A stretch of 64,000 nt of DNA from Sulfuricella denitrificans skB26 (lineage in GTDB: Bacteria; Pseudomonadota; Gammaproteobacteria; Burkholderiales; Sulfuricellaceae), in contig NC_022358.1 of the NCBI RefSeq assembly GCF_000297055.2, forward strand, positions 22,620-86,619, written 5' to 3'. Made by a program: the position numbers and the translations under genes. Positions 53,500 to 62,665 of this stretch are shown here, one piece after another. How positions within the stretch are numbered: the first letter of the stretch is position 1; every line of letters starts with the position of its first letter. The notes beneath the pieces were generated by a model that saw only the letters and a list, made by a program, of their open reading frames with translations, made no database searches and was not told the origin of the DNA.

Positions 53500-56313
53500 A
53501 ACCTTTTCCACGAAAACCTTGGCGCTGTGGTAGCAGCACTGGCCGGAAATCGCATCCGAGACATTCGGCGTCACCTCGTTGGTGCTGCCCGATACGCCGC
53601 TGTTCTTGGTCCAGCGCCCCATGCCCCAGTGGCCGTGAATCATCGGCAGCGCCACGGTGTCCGGGCGGATGCCGTTATACAAGCGGGCATAGACCTCGAT
53701 GGCGCCGACTGAGGATTTGACGCGCACCCGGTCGCCGTCCTTGATGCCGCGTTTGGCGGCGGTTTCAGGATGGATTTCGAGATACACCGTCTTCTTGCCT
53801 CCCTGGGTCGGCTGCATGCTGGCCGTTGCGTGGGGCAGGTTGCCTTGGCGCCCCTCAGCCTGCATGGCGAGTTTCGGGCTGACGAAGTGGAGGTCGCCGC
53901 CACCAGCATGGTTGGCAGGCAGGTATTGCGGGAAGGCGATCATTTCCGCAGGCAGGCCGAATTTCTCCATGAGATAGTGAACGTGGTGTTCCTCCTCCAG
54001 GTAGCCGGACTTGAATTCGAACTTGCCCGAGGGGGTTTTCAACAGGTTTACCTTCACTGCTTCCTGCGTCATCCGCTTGGAGTAGGACTTGGTTGCCTTG
54101 TCCCATTCGTAGAACTCGCCGCGAATCTGGCGCCACAGATAAGGCTTCTGGAACCAGACGCCTTTCTCCTTCCAGGTTTCGTAACTGTTGACGCCGTTGT
54201 CGCCGGGTTTTTCCACAAAAACCGTGGCAATCGCCTTGATGATATTTTCGGTGTTACCGAGTTTCTTGTAGTACTCGCCCGTCGATCCCTTGATGCGTTT
54301 GCCCAGGTCGATCAACATGTCGCCGAACACCCGCGTGTCGTACAGCGGCTTGACCGCAGGGGTACGGATCATCGAAATCGGATAGCCCTGGAAGGGATAA
54401 GTATCTGCCACCTGCAGGCGCTCAAGATAAGTATGATCAGGCAGGATCAGGTCGGAATACACCGAGGTTTCATCCGGGAAGGGCGAGGTGTTGATGACAA
54501 AAACCTCATTCAACATCTTTTCCCAAGCCGTGCAGTCTGGCCCCGAGAAAATCGGCCCGGTCATGTAGAACATGCAAGTATCCAGCTTGTAGGGTTTCGC
54601 CTCGTTATGGTTCCTAGCGACTTCCTGCAGCATGTTGCTGACCATCGGCCATTTGTCGGTACCCTTCATGTCGATCCGCGGCTTCTTGCGTTCCGGTGCC
54701 TTGGCGTAGTCATCCATGAAGTCGTCGAGATTGACCGGCCATTTGCCGGCAGGTGATTTCATCTGGTACGCCAACCCTCCCTCGGCAAACATTGAACCGA
54801 CCAGAGCGTTGAGCGAATGGATCGCCATGCCGCTGTAGGTGCCGTTGGTGTGGGCGTGGGCGCCGCGCTCGAAGATGGCGATGGCGGGGTGAGTGGTGCC
54901 GAATTCGCGCGCCACGGCGTGGATGGTTGTGGCCGGGATGGTGGTGATTTTTGCCGCCCATTCCGGGGTGCAGTCCTTGAGCACCGCATTCCACCATTCA
55001 GGCAGGCCCAGCACCCACTTCTCTTCGAATAGCGCTTGCCCTGCCTTAATTTCAGATTCCGGTTTTTTCTCTTTATCAAGAGCTTCGCGTTGCTTGCGGT
55101 CGGTTTCCTCGGAGAGCGCTTTTTTAGCTTGCTCTTTCTCGAACTTGGCGATCTTTTCGGCAGCAGCTTTTTCGGCTGCGGGATTCCCCTTGGCAAGAAT
55201 TTGCACCTTTAGCAGCTTGGCCAGGGCCTCCTGTGTCTTGACCTTTTCGGCAGCGGCTTTTGCAGCATTTTTTTCAGCTTCAGCCGCTTTTTCAACTGCG
55301 GCTTTTTCCTTGGCAGCAGCCCTGTTTTTGATATCTTCATCGGTGAAAACGGCAGCTACTGGTTCGCCTGTCTTGAAGTGATTCACTCCATCGACGAAGT
55401 TGCCGACGAAGGGTTTGTCCCACAGGCCTTCGGTGAGGAGGACATGGGCGATCGCCAGCGCCATCGCGCCGTCCGTGCCGGGTTTGATCAGCAGCGCCCG
55501 GTCGGACGCCGCAGCACCGGTATTCAGATGCACATCGACAAACGTCACCTTGGTTTTGGCAGGCTTGGTGCGCATCACGCCCCACGCCTGCATGTTGCCG
55601 TTGAAGGGGCGGAACGATTCCAGGAAACCGGCACCGAACACCAGCATGTAGTTGGTGTTAGCGTAGTCGTAGGCATTGTAGCCATGATTGCCGTCGAGAA
55701 TCTTCTTGGTCTCCTCGCTGCCGTCGGAGCACATCGACGAATGGCCCAGGCCGATGTTGGGCGAACCATAGAGACTGCTGAGTGTTTGGAGTACACCCAC
55801 GTCGGTGGCGCCCCAGCCACGACCGTAAATCAGTCCGAAGCGGTGGGATTCATTTTTCTCACGCAAACCGTTCATTCGTTTGGCAACGGTGTCCAACGCC
55901 TCGTCCCAGCTAATCGGTACAAATTTCGGGTCTTCGGAACGTCCCTTCTTGGGATTGGTGCGCTTCATCGGCCCTTTGAAGCGGTCAGCGTTATACAGCA
56001 GGTATTGGCCGTAATGGCCCTTGGGACAGAGCTTGCCCATGGAGAGCGGGTTGTCGAGCGTGCCATACACCGCATGTACCCGACCGTCAGTAGTGTAAAC
56101 GTCAATGCCGCAACGCGCCGGACACTGGTGACAGAAGCTTTTGGTGATCACCGTTTCACTGGGCTTTCCTGCATCCGTTTTGGCTTGGGCCTTGGCAATG
56201 GTAGAGAAGCCAGGCAATTGCCCGATGCCTACCGCGCCGACGGCGCCAGCCACCCCCGCCGCTTGCAGAAAACGGCGACGACTGATTGTTGGGTTGAAGA
56301 TATTCTCTTTCAT
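53497..56313 (-). CDS. arxA: Arsenite oxidase catalytic subunit ArxA
   Basis: A 938-residue molybdopterin enzyme of the DMSO reductase family. A twin-arginine signal (SRRRFLQAAG) leads a CHQCPARCGID cluster motif near residue 61. FGLIYGRGWGATD near residue 160 has the GRGWG motif of ArxA, not the RGRY of ArrA. Residues about 325-430 form an extra Lys/Ala/Glu-rich stretch likely to be a coiled coil; family members are near 820 residues, and the insert accounts for the excess. GGAGG lies six bases before the start. It oxidises arsenite to arsenate in the periplasm. Confidence 0.88.
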   Translation of the reverse strand: MKENIFNPTISRRRFLQAAGVAGAVGAVGIGQLPGFSTIAKAQAKTDAGKPSETVITKSFCHQCPARCGIDVYTTDGRVHAVYGTLDNPLSMGKLCPKGHYGQYLLYNADRFKGPMKRTNPKKGRSEDPKFVPISWDEALDTVAKRMNGLREKNESHRFGLIYGRGWGATDVGVLQTLSSLYGSPNIGLGHSSMCSDGSEETKKILDGNHGYNAYDYANTNYMLVFGAGFLESFRPFNGNMQAWGVMRTKPAKTKVTFVDVHLNTGAAASDRALLIKPGTDGAMALAIAHVLLTEGLWDKPFVGNFVDGVNHFKTGEPVAAVFTDEDIKNRAAAKEKAAVEKAAEAEKNAAKAAAEKVKTQEALAKLLKVQILAKGNPAAEKAAAEKIAKFEKEQAKKALSEETDRKQREALDKEKKPESEIKAGQALFEEKWVLGLPEWWNAVLKDCTPEWAAKITTIPATTIHAVAREFGTTHPAIAIFERGAHAHTNGTYSGMAIHSLNALVGSMFAEGGLAYQMKSPAGKWPVNLDDFMDDYAKAPERKKPRIDMKGTDKWPMVSNMLQEVARNHNEAKPYKLDTCMFYMTGPIFSGPDCTAWEKMLNEVFVINTSPFPDETSVYSDLILPDHTYLERLQVADTYPFQGYPISMIRTPAVKPLYDTRVFGDMLIDLGKRIKGSTGEYYKKLGNTENIIKAIATVFVEKPGDNGVNSYETWKEKGVWFQKPYLWRQIRGEFYEWDKATKSYSKRMTQEAVKVNLLKTPSGKFEFKSGYLEEEHHVHYLMEKFGLPAEMIAFPQYLPANHAGGGDLHFVSPKLAMQAEGRQGNLPHATASMQPTQGGKKTVYLEIHPETAAKRGIKDGDRVRVKSSVGAIEVYARLYNGIRPDTVALPMIHGHWGMGRWTKNSGVSGSTNEVTPNVSDAISGQCCYHSAKVFVEKV

Positions 56314-56358
56314 GGGTGCCTCCAAAATTAACCAAAGGATATGAGCATCTGATTATCT

Positions 56359-57504
56359 CTATGCAAACATCGTGCCAAAGAGATCGGCGGCCAAACTACG
56401 GGATTTTTCGCAGCGCGGGCACAGGCTTTTGCCGCGCGATGCAAAACGCTCGTGACAGGACATGCAGACACCCCATGGCAAGCGTGTCAGTTCGTGCTGG
56501 CCGTGCATGGCGCCATCCACGGACTGGGCCAGATCGAGATCCAGCGCACCCTCCGGGCAGCTTCTGGCACACAGCCCGCAACTCGTACATAGCCAGGGTT
56601 CAAAGCGGATTCCAGTTGCGGCATCGTCCTCATAGCGTGACAGCGCACCCGTTGGGCACATGCCTGCGCAAACACCATGGTTTGCGCAGGCATCCGAAAT
56701 TGAAATCGCCGGGAACAAATCCGCCGGCAGCGGCACGCCGCGTAGTGCTGCCAGGCTCTCCAGAGCTGCGATCAGGCGTATCCGCTCCGGGAAGGTTTTT
56801 TCACCCTGCCGGATGAGGCTGCGCGGCAATGTCCTGGTTGGTGGTGCAGTTCGTTCGATCACCACGTCGGCGGCCTTGCCTGCCAGGAAGCTGAAAAAAG
56901 CACGCCGCCCGATCGCCTCGCGCTCGGCAGGAACAGGAATCTCTTCGGGCATGAGCGTGGCAGGCAGCGGATCACGCCGTATTTCGGGTAGGTTCTGTTG
57001 CGGCCAGCCGAGGCGCGTCAGGGCGCGCCGCACAAATTCGAGTTGTGTAGCCACGGGGGGTTGGGCCGAACCGCCAGCTTGGCATGTCGCACACCAGCCC
57101 CTATCCACCAGTACCACGGCCTGCCCTTCGCCCGCTGCAAGCACGCACTCCAGCAAGGAAGCCGCCGAAAGACCGCCCAGACAGGGAACGGCGTGGGTAC
57201 CTTTAGCAAGTAAACGGGGCGGCACCTTCCAGCATTCGATGGTAATATCGAGGTTACCTTCCGGTAACCCATCGGGAATCTGGTATCCCCGTGCCGACAG
57301 CGCGCCGCTGGGGCAGGATGCAACGCAGCGTCCGCATCCCAGACAGCCATCGGCGAGGCTGACGCCCAGCTCGCCCACCGCCAGCACCCCGGTCGGACAG
57401 GCTGCGGCGCAGCGCGAACAAGCTGCGGGTGATGAACGCACGGCAAGGCAAGCTTCTTGCTGCAAGGACAGTCCATAGCGGGATTTTAATTCTTGGGATT
57501 GCAT
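56359..57504 (-). CDS. arxB': Multi-cluster ferredoxin protein ArxB'
   Basis: A 381-residue protein with several 4Fe-4S motifs: CSRCAAACPTGVL, CLGCGRCVASCPSGAL, a later CANHGVCAGMCPTGAL, CTSCGLCARSCPEGAL, and CMSCHERF with CPRCEKS. It matches the extra ferredoxin encoded first in arx operons (arxB'/arxB2). GGTGAG precedes the ATG at 57504; a sigma-54-type promoter lies upstream. Role in electron transfer or maturation is unproven. Confidence 0.82.
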   Translation of the reverse strand: MQSQELKSRYGLSLQQEACLAVRSSPAACSRCAAACPTGVLAVGELGVSLADGCLGCGRCVASCPSGALSARGYQIPDGLPEGNLDITIECWKVPPRLLAKGTHAVPCLGGLSAASLLECVLAAGEGQAVVLVDRGWCATCQAGGSAQPPVATQLEFVRRALTRLGWPQQNLPEIRRDPLPATLMPEEIPVPAEREAIGRRAFFSFLAGKAADVVIERTAPPTRTLPRSLIRQGEKTFPERIRLIAALESLAALRGVPLPADLFPAISISDACANHGVCAGMCPTGALSRYEDDAATGIRFEPWLCTSCGLCARSCPEGALDLDLAQSVDGAMHGQHELTRLPWGVCMSCHERFASRGKSLCPRCEKSRSLAADLFGTMFA

Positions 57505-57542
57505 CAGACTCACCAGAGATTGCAGAATATATCGAGTGGTGC

Positions 57543-57558
57543 TGCAAGAACCGATCCA
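57543..57558 (-). promoter_or_regulatory. Sigma-54-type promoter of the arx operon
   Basis: Minus-strand TGGATCGGTTCTTGCA carries GG and GC separated by exactly ten bases, as required for -24/-12. The predicted start lies near 57533, about 29 bases before the arxB' ATG. Confidence 0.6.
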
Positions 57559-57643
57559 CCTCGTTGTGAACGCCTGTAGTGTTGGCTTGGCAGCCATAGC
57601 AGATAGTCGAACTCAAAGTAAATCCAGGAATATCAGTGAGAAC

Positions 57644-57672
57644 TTGACAATACATGGTCACCATCTGGTAAC
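57644..57672 (+). promoter_or_regulatory. Candidate sigma-70 promoter of arxXSR
   Basis: TTGACA (57644-57649) with a 17-bp spacer to a weak -10 GGTAAC (57667-57672). The left arm of the ATCTGGTAACC repeat covers the -10 element, so binding there could block arxXSR transcription. Confidence 0.4.
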
Positions 57673-57697
57673 CTTCAAATGGAAGGGGTTACCAGAT
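57663..57697. promoter_or_regulatory. Inverted repeat, candidate ArxR binding site
   Basis: ATCTGGTAACC (57663-57673) and GGTTACCAGAT (57687-57697) are perfect 11-bp arms. The site is about 105-140 bp upstream of the -24/-12 promoter of the arx operon, the usual place for a sigma-54 activator, and just before arxX. Confidence 0.55.
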
Positions 57698-57730
57698 AAG
57701 AACCACCCGACCTGGAAAATGGAGAACAGC

Positions 57731-58576
57731 ATGTTGCGCTATCTATTAAGGATTCTTGCTTTTTTCGCTGTGCTGGGCATTGCCGCACCCGTTCTGGCAG
57801 AATCCCCTGCGTGGCGGGTGGGCATGACCCCGGCCTTTCTCCACGATCAGCACGTCGTGCTCGACGATTGGCGCGCCTATCTGGAAAAGAAGCTGGGACA
57901 CAAGATCGAGTTCGTGCAGCGCGACAGCTACCGCGAAACCATGGATCTGCTGCGGCTGGGCAAGCTGGAATTCGCCTGGATTTGCGACTATCCCTATGTG
58001 CATCTCAAGGATCAGGTACGGCTGCTGGCCGTGCCCGTCAACCAAGGCAAGCCGACGTACCGTTCCTACCTGATTGTTTCCGCCCGCGATCTGCACACCC
58101 AGTCGCTCGCCCAGCTCAGGGGCAAGGTGTTCGCCTATGCCGATCCCTACTCCAACACCGGCTTCCTGGTGCCCCGTTACCAGCTCCATCAGATGGACGA
58201 GGACCCGGAAAAATTTTTCAGCCGCACCTTCTTCACCTGGTCGCACCGCAAGGCCATCGAGGCGGTGGCCAGCGGCGTGGCCCAAGGCGCCGCAGTGGAC
58301 AGCTTTGTGTGGGACACGCTGGCCAAAGTCAGTCCGGAGTTGACCGCGCGCACCCGCATCATTTCCCGTTCCCCGGAGTATGGCTTCCCGCCCTTCATCG
58401 CCCACCGCTCGGTCAGCAACGGTGATTTCAGGACTATGCAGAAAGGGTTGGTTAATATGGGGCTGGACGCCGATGGCGTTGCGCTGTTGCGCCGTCTCAA
58501 CCTGGACGGCTTCACGCCCGGAGACCCCACCATCTACCGGGGTGTCACAGAAATGATGAAGGTCCTGGGCGAGTGA
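57731..58576 (+). CDS. arxX: Periplasmic PhnD-like sensor protein ArxX
   Basis: A 281-residue periplasmic binding protein. Signal peptide (MLRYLLRILAFFAVLGIAAPVLA) then a PhnD-type two-lobe fold (WRVGMTPAF, RLGKLEFAWICDYPYVHL, GKVFAYADPYSNTGFLVP). Such proteins present the oxyanion or arsenite signal to the adjacent histidine kinase. GGAG precedes the ATG at 57731 by six bases. It overlaps arxS by 4 bp. Confidence 0.83.
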   Translation: MLRYLLRILAFFAVLGIAAPVLAESPAWRVGMTPAFLHDQHVVLDDWRAYLEKKLGHKIEFVQRDSYRETMDLLRLGKLEFAWICDYPYVHLKDQVRLLAVPVNQGKPTYRSYLIVSARDLHTQSLAQLRGKVFAYADPYSNTGFLVPRYQLHQMDEDPEKFFSRTFFTWSHRKAIEAVASGVAQGAAVDSFVWDTLAKVSPELTARTRIISRSPEYGFPPFIAHRSVSNGDFRTMQKGLVNMGLDADGVALLRRLNLDGFTPGDPTIYRGVTEMMKVLGE

Positions 58577-60027
58577 TAAAGTCTTTGTTCAATCTCAGCT
58601 TCCGCGCCAAGATTCCGCTCTGGGGCAGCCTGCTGATTCTGGTCACCGCTGGCCTGGTGGGGCTGACCCTGATGTTCCGTGCCTACGACGACCTGCGCCA
58701 GGACGTGCTCATCAGTGCCGACAGCCTGGGACGCACTCTCTCCAACACGCTGTTTCCGGCCATGCTGCACGACGACGTATGGCGCGCCTTCGAGATCATC
58801 AATGCACCCTTCCACGGCGCCACGCCGGAAAATCCCGTCCAGGCGAGTGCACTGATCCTGCTGGACAACCAGGAGCGGGTTTACGTTTCGACACTCCCCG
58901 AGACCTATCCCACTCTGGCCGATTTCCACCGCTTCGGGCCGCACTATGCGGAACTGGCGGAGAAACTGAAAGATGTTAAAGAAGAAACCACCCAAAGTTT
59001 CGAGATTGAAGGCTCCGACCAGATTTTTGTCGCCGCACCCATTTCCGATGGTGGAAAGCGGCTCGGCACCCTGCTGATTCTTTATTCGAAAACGGTCTCC
59101 GTTCCACGCTTCAGGGCAACCGCTTTGCGCGCCGGCAGCATCACATTGCTGGTGCTGGTGGTGCTGTTGCCGATCAACTGGTACTGGGGGCGCCGCATGG
59201 CGGTGCCGCTGGTGCAACTATCTTCCCGCATGGGCGAAATCGGGACGCGCATTCCAGATGCGCTCGATTCTGACGCCTACGCCTATCAGGACGAGCTGGG
59301 ACAGTTGTTTATCGCATTCGCGGAGATGGTGGAGGAACTGCGGGAAAGCGAGCGAATGAAAAACGAAATGGTGCAATCCCAGCGACTGGCTGCGGTGGGG
59401 TCGCTGGCAGCCGGCATCGCCCACGAGGTCAACAACCCCCTGTGTGGAATGCTGACCGCCGTGGATACGCTCAAGCATCGCCCGGACATCGATCCGCGCG
59501 TGATGAAGACAATCGGGATGCTGGAGCGGGGACTGATACAGATCAGCGACACGGTGCGAGCCCTGCTGGTTGAGGCCCGCGCCCAGAGTCGCCCGCTGGC
59601 GCCGAACGACATCGAGGACGTGCGCACGCTGCTTCAGCCTCAGACGCAGAAAAAAAATCTGCGCCTGGAATGGCGCAATGAGCTGACAGGCGAAGTTGCC
59701 CTGCCCGCCACCGATGTGCGCCAGATACTGATCAACCTGCTGCTGAATGCAATCCAAGCCGCACCTGAGGGCGGTTATGTCGAAAGTGCCATCTCGCCCC
59801 TTGCTGGGGAACTTGTCATTTCGATCGCCAACGATGGCAAGCCGCTGACGGATGAACAGATGACCCACCTGTTCGAGCCTTTCGCCACCACCAAGGAAAG
59901 CGGACATGGGCTTGGCCTGTGGGTCACCTACCAGATCGTACAGCAGCTGGGTGGCAGCATCGCCGCCGAAAACGCGCCCGGCACCATCCGTTTCACCGTG
60001 CGTCTACCCCTGGAGCGCCTATCATGA
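58573..60027 (+). CDS. arxS: Sensor histidine kinase ArxS
   Basis: A 484-residue kinase. A transmembrane helix near residue 20 and another near 180 enclose a periplasmic sensor region; a HAMP-like linker follows. The H-box is SLAAGIAHEVNNPL, and HATPase elements include NDGKPLTDEQM and ESGHGLGLWV. It starts with GTG overlapping the arxX stop. It phosphorylates ArxR. The neighbouring ArxX likely supplies ligand recognition. Confidence 0.87.
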   Translation: MIKSLFNLSFRAKIPLWGSLLILVTAGLVGLTLMFRAYDDLRQDVLISADSLGRTLSNTLFPAMLHDDVWRAFEIINAPFHGATPENPVQASALILLDNQERVYVSTLPETYPTLADFHRFGPHYAELAEKLKDVKEETTQSFEIEGSDQIFVAAPISDGGKRLGTLLILYSKTVSVPRFRATALRAGSITLLVLVVLLPINWYWGRRMAVPLVQLSSRMGEIGTRIPDALDSDAYAYQDELGQLFIAFAEMVEELRESERMKNEMVQSQRLAAVGSLAAGIAHEVNNPLCGMLTAVDTLKHRPDIDPRVMKTIGMLERGLIQISDTVRALLVEARAQSRPLAPNDIEDVRTLLQPQTQKKNLRLEWRNELTGEVALPATDVRQILINLLLNAIQAAPEGGYVESAISPLAGELVISIANDGKPLTDEQMTHLFEPFATTKESGHGLGLWVTYQIVQQLGGSIAAENAPGTIRFTVRLPLERLS

Positions 60028-61364
60028 GTACACCCCCCGCCCGCATCTGCCTGATCGAGGACGACGAAATCATGGGTGAATCTCTGATGGAGCGCTTCGA
60101 AATGGAAGGCTACGCCTGCGACTGGTTCCGCACCGGGCAGGAAGCACGACTGACGCTGGCCAACAAGCACTACCAGGTAGCGATCAGCGATATCCGTTTG
60201 CCCGATATCAGCGGCCAGGTGTTATTCGAGGAACTGCTGGCCGACGGCATGGCGCTACCGCCGTTCATTTTCATCACCGGTTTCGGCGCGATCGACGACG
60301 CGGTGCGCCTGCTCAAGCTGGGGGCGGAGGACTATCTGACCAAACCATTTCAGGTCAACACCCTGCTCGATAAGGTCCGCAACCTTTGCCAGCGCGACCA
60401 GACCCTGCCGGGCGAAGCGTTCGTACTTGGCATTTCCAGCGCCATGCGCGAAATCGAGGCGATGCTGGCACGGGTTGCAGCCAGCTCAGGAACAGTGCTG
60501 ATTACCGGCGAATCCGGCGTGGGCAAGGAAAAGGTCGCCCGCGCCCTGCACGACTTGCGTGACCCGCAAGGCAAGCGTCCCTTCATCGCCGTCAACTGTG
60601 GCGCGCTGACCGAATCCCTGCTTGAGGCGGAGTTGTTCGGCCACGAAAAAGGCGCCTTCACCGGCGCCAACCGGGAGAAAAAAGGCTATTTCGAACAGGC
60701 CCACAGCGGCACCCTGTTCCTCGACGAAATCGGCGACATGCCGCTCGCGATGCAGGTCAAGCTGTTGCGCGCCATCCAGGAGCGCGCCATCGTGAGGGTG
60801 GGAGGTGAAAAGCCGATACCGGTGGAGATCAGATTGATCTGCGCCACCCACCAGGATCTGATAAAAATGGTGAAACTGGGGGAGTTCCGCGAAGATCTTT
60901 ATTATCGAATCCACGTCATTCACATCCCCGTCCCGCCGCTGCGTGAGCGCCTGGAGGATATCCTGTGGCTGGCTGATCGCTTCCTCGATGAGTTCGCCGC
61001 CGAATCCGGGGTGCAGCACAGCTTCCACCCTGCCGCAACGCAGGCCCTGGTGACTTTTTCCTGGCCCGGCAACGTACGCGAACTGCGTAACTGCATCGAA
61101 CGCGCCTGCATTCTATCCGCCAACCCCGTACTCACGACCAAGGATCTTTTCGACCAGACGCTGTCTTCCAACGAACAAGAAGAAGCGACGGTAGGCAGCC
61201 TCACCCATCACCTCCGCACCACCGAACGACACTACATCGAACAGGCGCTAACCGCCCATCAATGGCGCATCAAGGAAACTGCCACCGCCATCGGCATCAC
61301 CCGCAAGAACCTGTGGGAGAAGATGCGCAAACTCGATATTTCAGCGCCAGAAGAAAACATGTAA
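60024..61364 (+). CDS. arxR: Sigma-54-dependent response regulator ArxR
   Basis: A 446-residue NtrC-type activator: receiver domain (LIEDDEIM; phosphoacceptor Asp in AISDIRLPD), AAA+ domain ([30 protein letters not shown] with the GAFTGA sigma-54 loop, LFLDEIGDM) and a C-terminal Fis-type HTH ([30 protein letters not shown]). It overlaps arxS by 4 bp. It should activate the -24/-12 promoter before arxB'. Confidence 0.9.
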   Translation: MSTPPARICLIEDDEIMGESLMERFEMEGYACDWFRTGQEARLTLANKHYQVAISDIRLPDISGQVLFEELLADGMALPPFIFITGFGAIDDAVRLLKLGAEDYLTKPFQVNTLLDKVRNLCQRDQTLPGEAFVLGISSAMREIEAMLARVAASSGTVLITGESGVGKEKVARALHDLRDPQGKRPFIAVNCGALTESLLEAELFGHEKGAFTGANREKKGYFEQAHSGTLFLDEIGDMPLAMQVKLLRAIQERAIVRVGGEKPIPVEIRLICATHQDLIKMVKLGEFREDLYYRIHVIHIPVPPLRERLEDILWLADRFLDEFAAESGVQHSFHPAATQALVTFSWPGNVRELRNCIERACILSANPVLTTKDLFDQTLSSNEQEEATVGSLTHHLRTTERHYIEQALTAHQWRIKETATAIGITRKNLWEKMRKLDISAPEENM

Positions 61365-61551
61365 ATATTCCGGGCCTTCCTGCTTGCTTTATGCAGCTCT
61401 CATGCCCAAGCGGCATCGCCACATTGGGGTCGCTGTAGCGGTGCGCCATATTTCTGGCCTATTCACACAAACTTCTCGCTGAAACCGGCTGCTTAAAATA
61501 TCACCGACTTTCCGAGGACCTCTCCCACCGCGTATTTTCTCCACTCGATTA

Positions 61552-61579
61552 ACTATTGATAAAAGGCGTTATCAATAGT
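61552..61579. promoter_or_regulatory. Inverted repeat upstream of the nucleotidyltransferase gene
   Basis: ACTATTGATAA (61552-61562) and TTATCAATAGT (61569-61579) are perfect 11-bp arms with a six-base loop. The site lies about 48 bp before the -35 box of the next gene. Possible operator or recombination site. Confidence 0.5.
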
Positions 61580-61626
61580 AACTCCAGAATGACATCCCCG
61601 TAGCACTCCAGTAATGATTCAATCGA

Positions 61627-61655
61627 TTGACAATGCCCATATTGGGGCTTACTAT
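61627..61655 (+). promoter_or_regulatory. Promoter of the HTH-nucleotidyltransferase operon
   Basis: TTGACA (61627-61632), a 17-bp spacer and TACTAT (61650-61655). The predicted transcript starts near 61662, next to the ATG at 61663. Confidence 0.6.
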
Positions 61656-61662
61656 GCCCTTT

Positions 61663-62265
61663 ATGGGTATGTACGCAGATGCGCTTTTCACAAAAACACA
61701 ACAGCGGGTGCTGGCGGTGCTGTTTGGCCAGTCGCAGCGCTCATTTTACGCCAATGAAATTATTACACTGGCCGCCTCAGGCTCTGGCGCAGTACAACGA
61801 GAACTGGCACGCCTGGAAGCGGCCGCCCTGGTGACGGTGCGACGGGTGGGCAACCAGAAGCATTACCAGGCTAACCCTGACGCGCCCATCTTTGAAGAGC
61901 TGCGCGGGATTGTGCTTAAAACCTTCGGCGTGGCCGATGTGTTGCGTGCAGCACTGCAGCCGCTATGGCCGCAGGTAGAGCTGGCCTTCGTTTATGGTTC
62001 GCTGGCCAAAGGCGTCGAGCACGCGGGTAGTGACGTGGATTTGATGGTCGTTGGGTCAGCGATGTCGAATGCGCAATTGCTTGAAGCGTTATTGCCCGCC
62101 CATGCGCAACTGAGTCGCGCGGTCAACCCAACGTTCTATACGCCTGACGAATTTGCGCAACGCGTCCATGATGGCAAGTCATTCATCATGCGGGTGCTGG
62201 AGCAGCCTAAAATCTTTGTGAAAGGATCGGAACATGACATTACCCGGCTCAGTAGCACTGGCTAA
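61663..62265 (+). CDS. HTH-linked nucleotidyltransferase (MNT-type antitoxin candidate)
   Basis: A 200-residue protein. An N-terminal winged-helix part (TKTQQRVLAVLFGQ, ELARLEAAALVTVRRVGNQKHYQ) precedes a nucleotidyltransferase domain with YGSLAKGVEHAGSDVDLMVVG, the intact GS-x10-DxD metal site. In MNT/HEPN modules it modifies and silences the HEPN toxin. Open frame extends back to 61627, but that TTG is the -35 box; the family N-terminus (MYADALFTKTQQRVL) fits 61663 or 61669. Confidence 0.75.
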   Translation: MGMYADALFTKTQQRVLAVLFGQSQRSFYANEIITLAASGSGAVQRELARLEAAALVTVRRVGNQKHYQANPDAPIFEELRGIVLKTFGVADVLRAALQPLWPQVELAFVYGSLAKGVEHAGSDVDLMVVGSAMSNAQLLEALLPAHAQLSRAVNPTFYTPDEFAQRVHDGKSFIMRVLEQPKIFVKGSEHDITRLSSTG

Positions 62266-62665
62266 TCTGGCGCGTATCGGCAAGCTCAAGGCGGAGCTGC
62301 CTGATGCCCGGGAGCGAGCAGGTTTGTTACGTTCGGCGACCGTTCGTTTGCAAGATGCCAAACTATCCACCCTTTCGTTGGAAAGCCGCTTTGACCTTGC
62401 CTACAATGCTGCGCATGCGGCGGCATTGTCTGCCCTGCGTGTCCATGGATACCGTAGTGACAACCGCTATCTGGTCTTTCAGTGCCTGGAACATACCCTG
62501 GGATACAAACCGGAGCAGTGGTTATTGCTCAATCAGGCTCACAAGAAACGCAATTTGGCTGAGTATGAGGGCGATCTTGATGTTACGGCGGGGTTTGTTG
62601 AAGAGTTGATCGCCCGTGTCGAGTCTTTGATTGCTGCTGCACAGGCACTGGAGATTCCCTCATGA
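62234..62665 (+). CDS. HEPN-like protein (toxin candidate)
   Basis: A 143-residue helical protein. [18 protein letters not shown] is a typical HEPN helix, and [13 protein letters not shown] resembles the HEPN R-x4-6-H motif with Tyr where His is usual. It starts 32 bp inside the nucleotidyltransferase gene, with AGGA upstream. Probably an RNase-like toxin held by the partner; the changed motif leaves this unproven. Confidence 0.65.
   Translation: MTLPGSVALANLARIGKLKAELPDARERAGLLRSATVRLQDAKLSTLSLESRFDLAYNAAHAAALSALRVHGYRSDNRYLVFQCLEHTLGYKPEQWLLLNQAHKKRNLAEYEGDLDVTAGFVEELIARVESLIAAAQALEIPS

Noticed and set aside
53497..56313. ArrA arsenate reductase identity for the molybdoenzyme
   Set aside because: GRGWG motif, arxXSR and moaA context favour ArxA.
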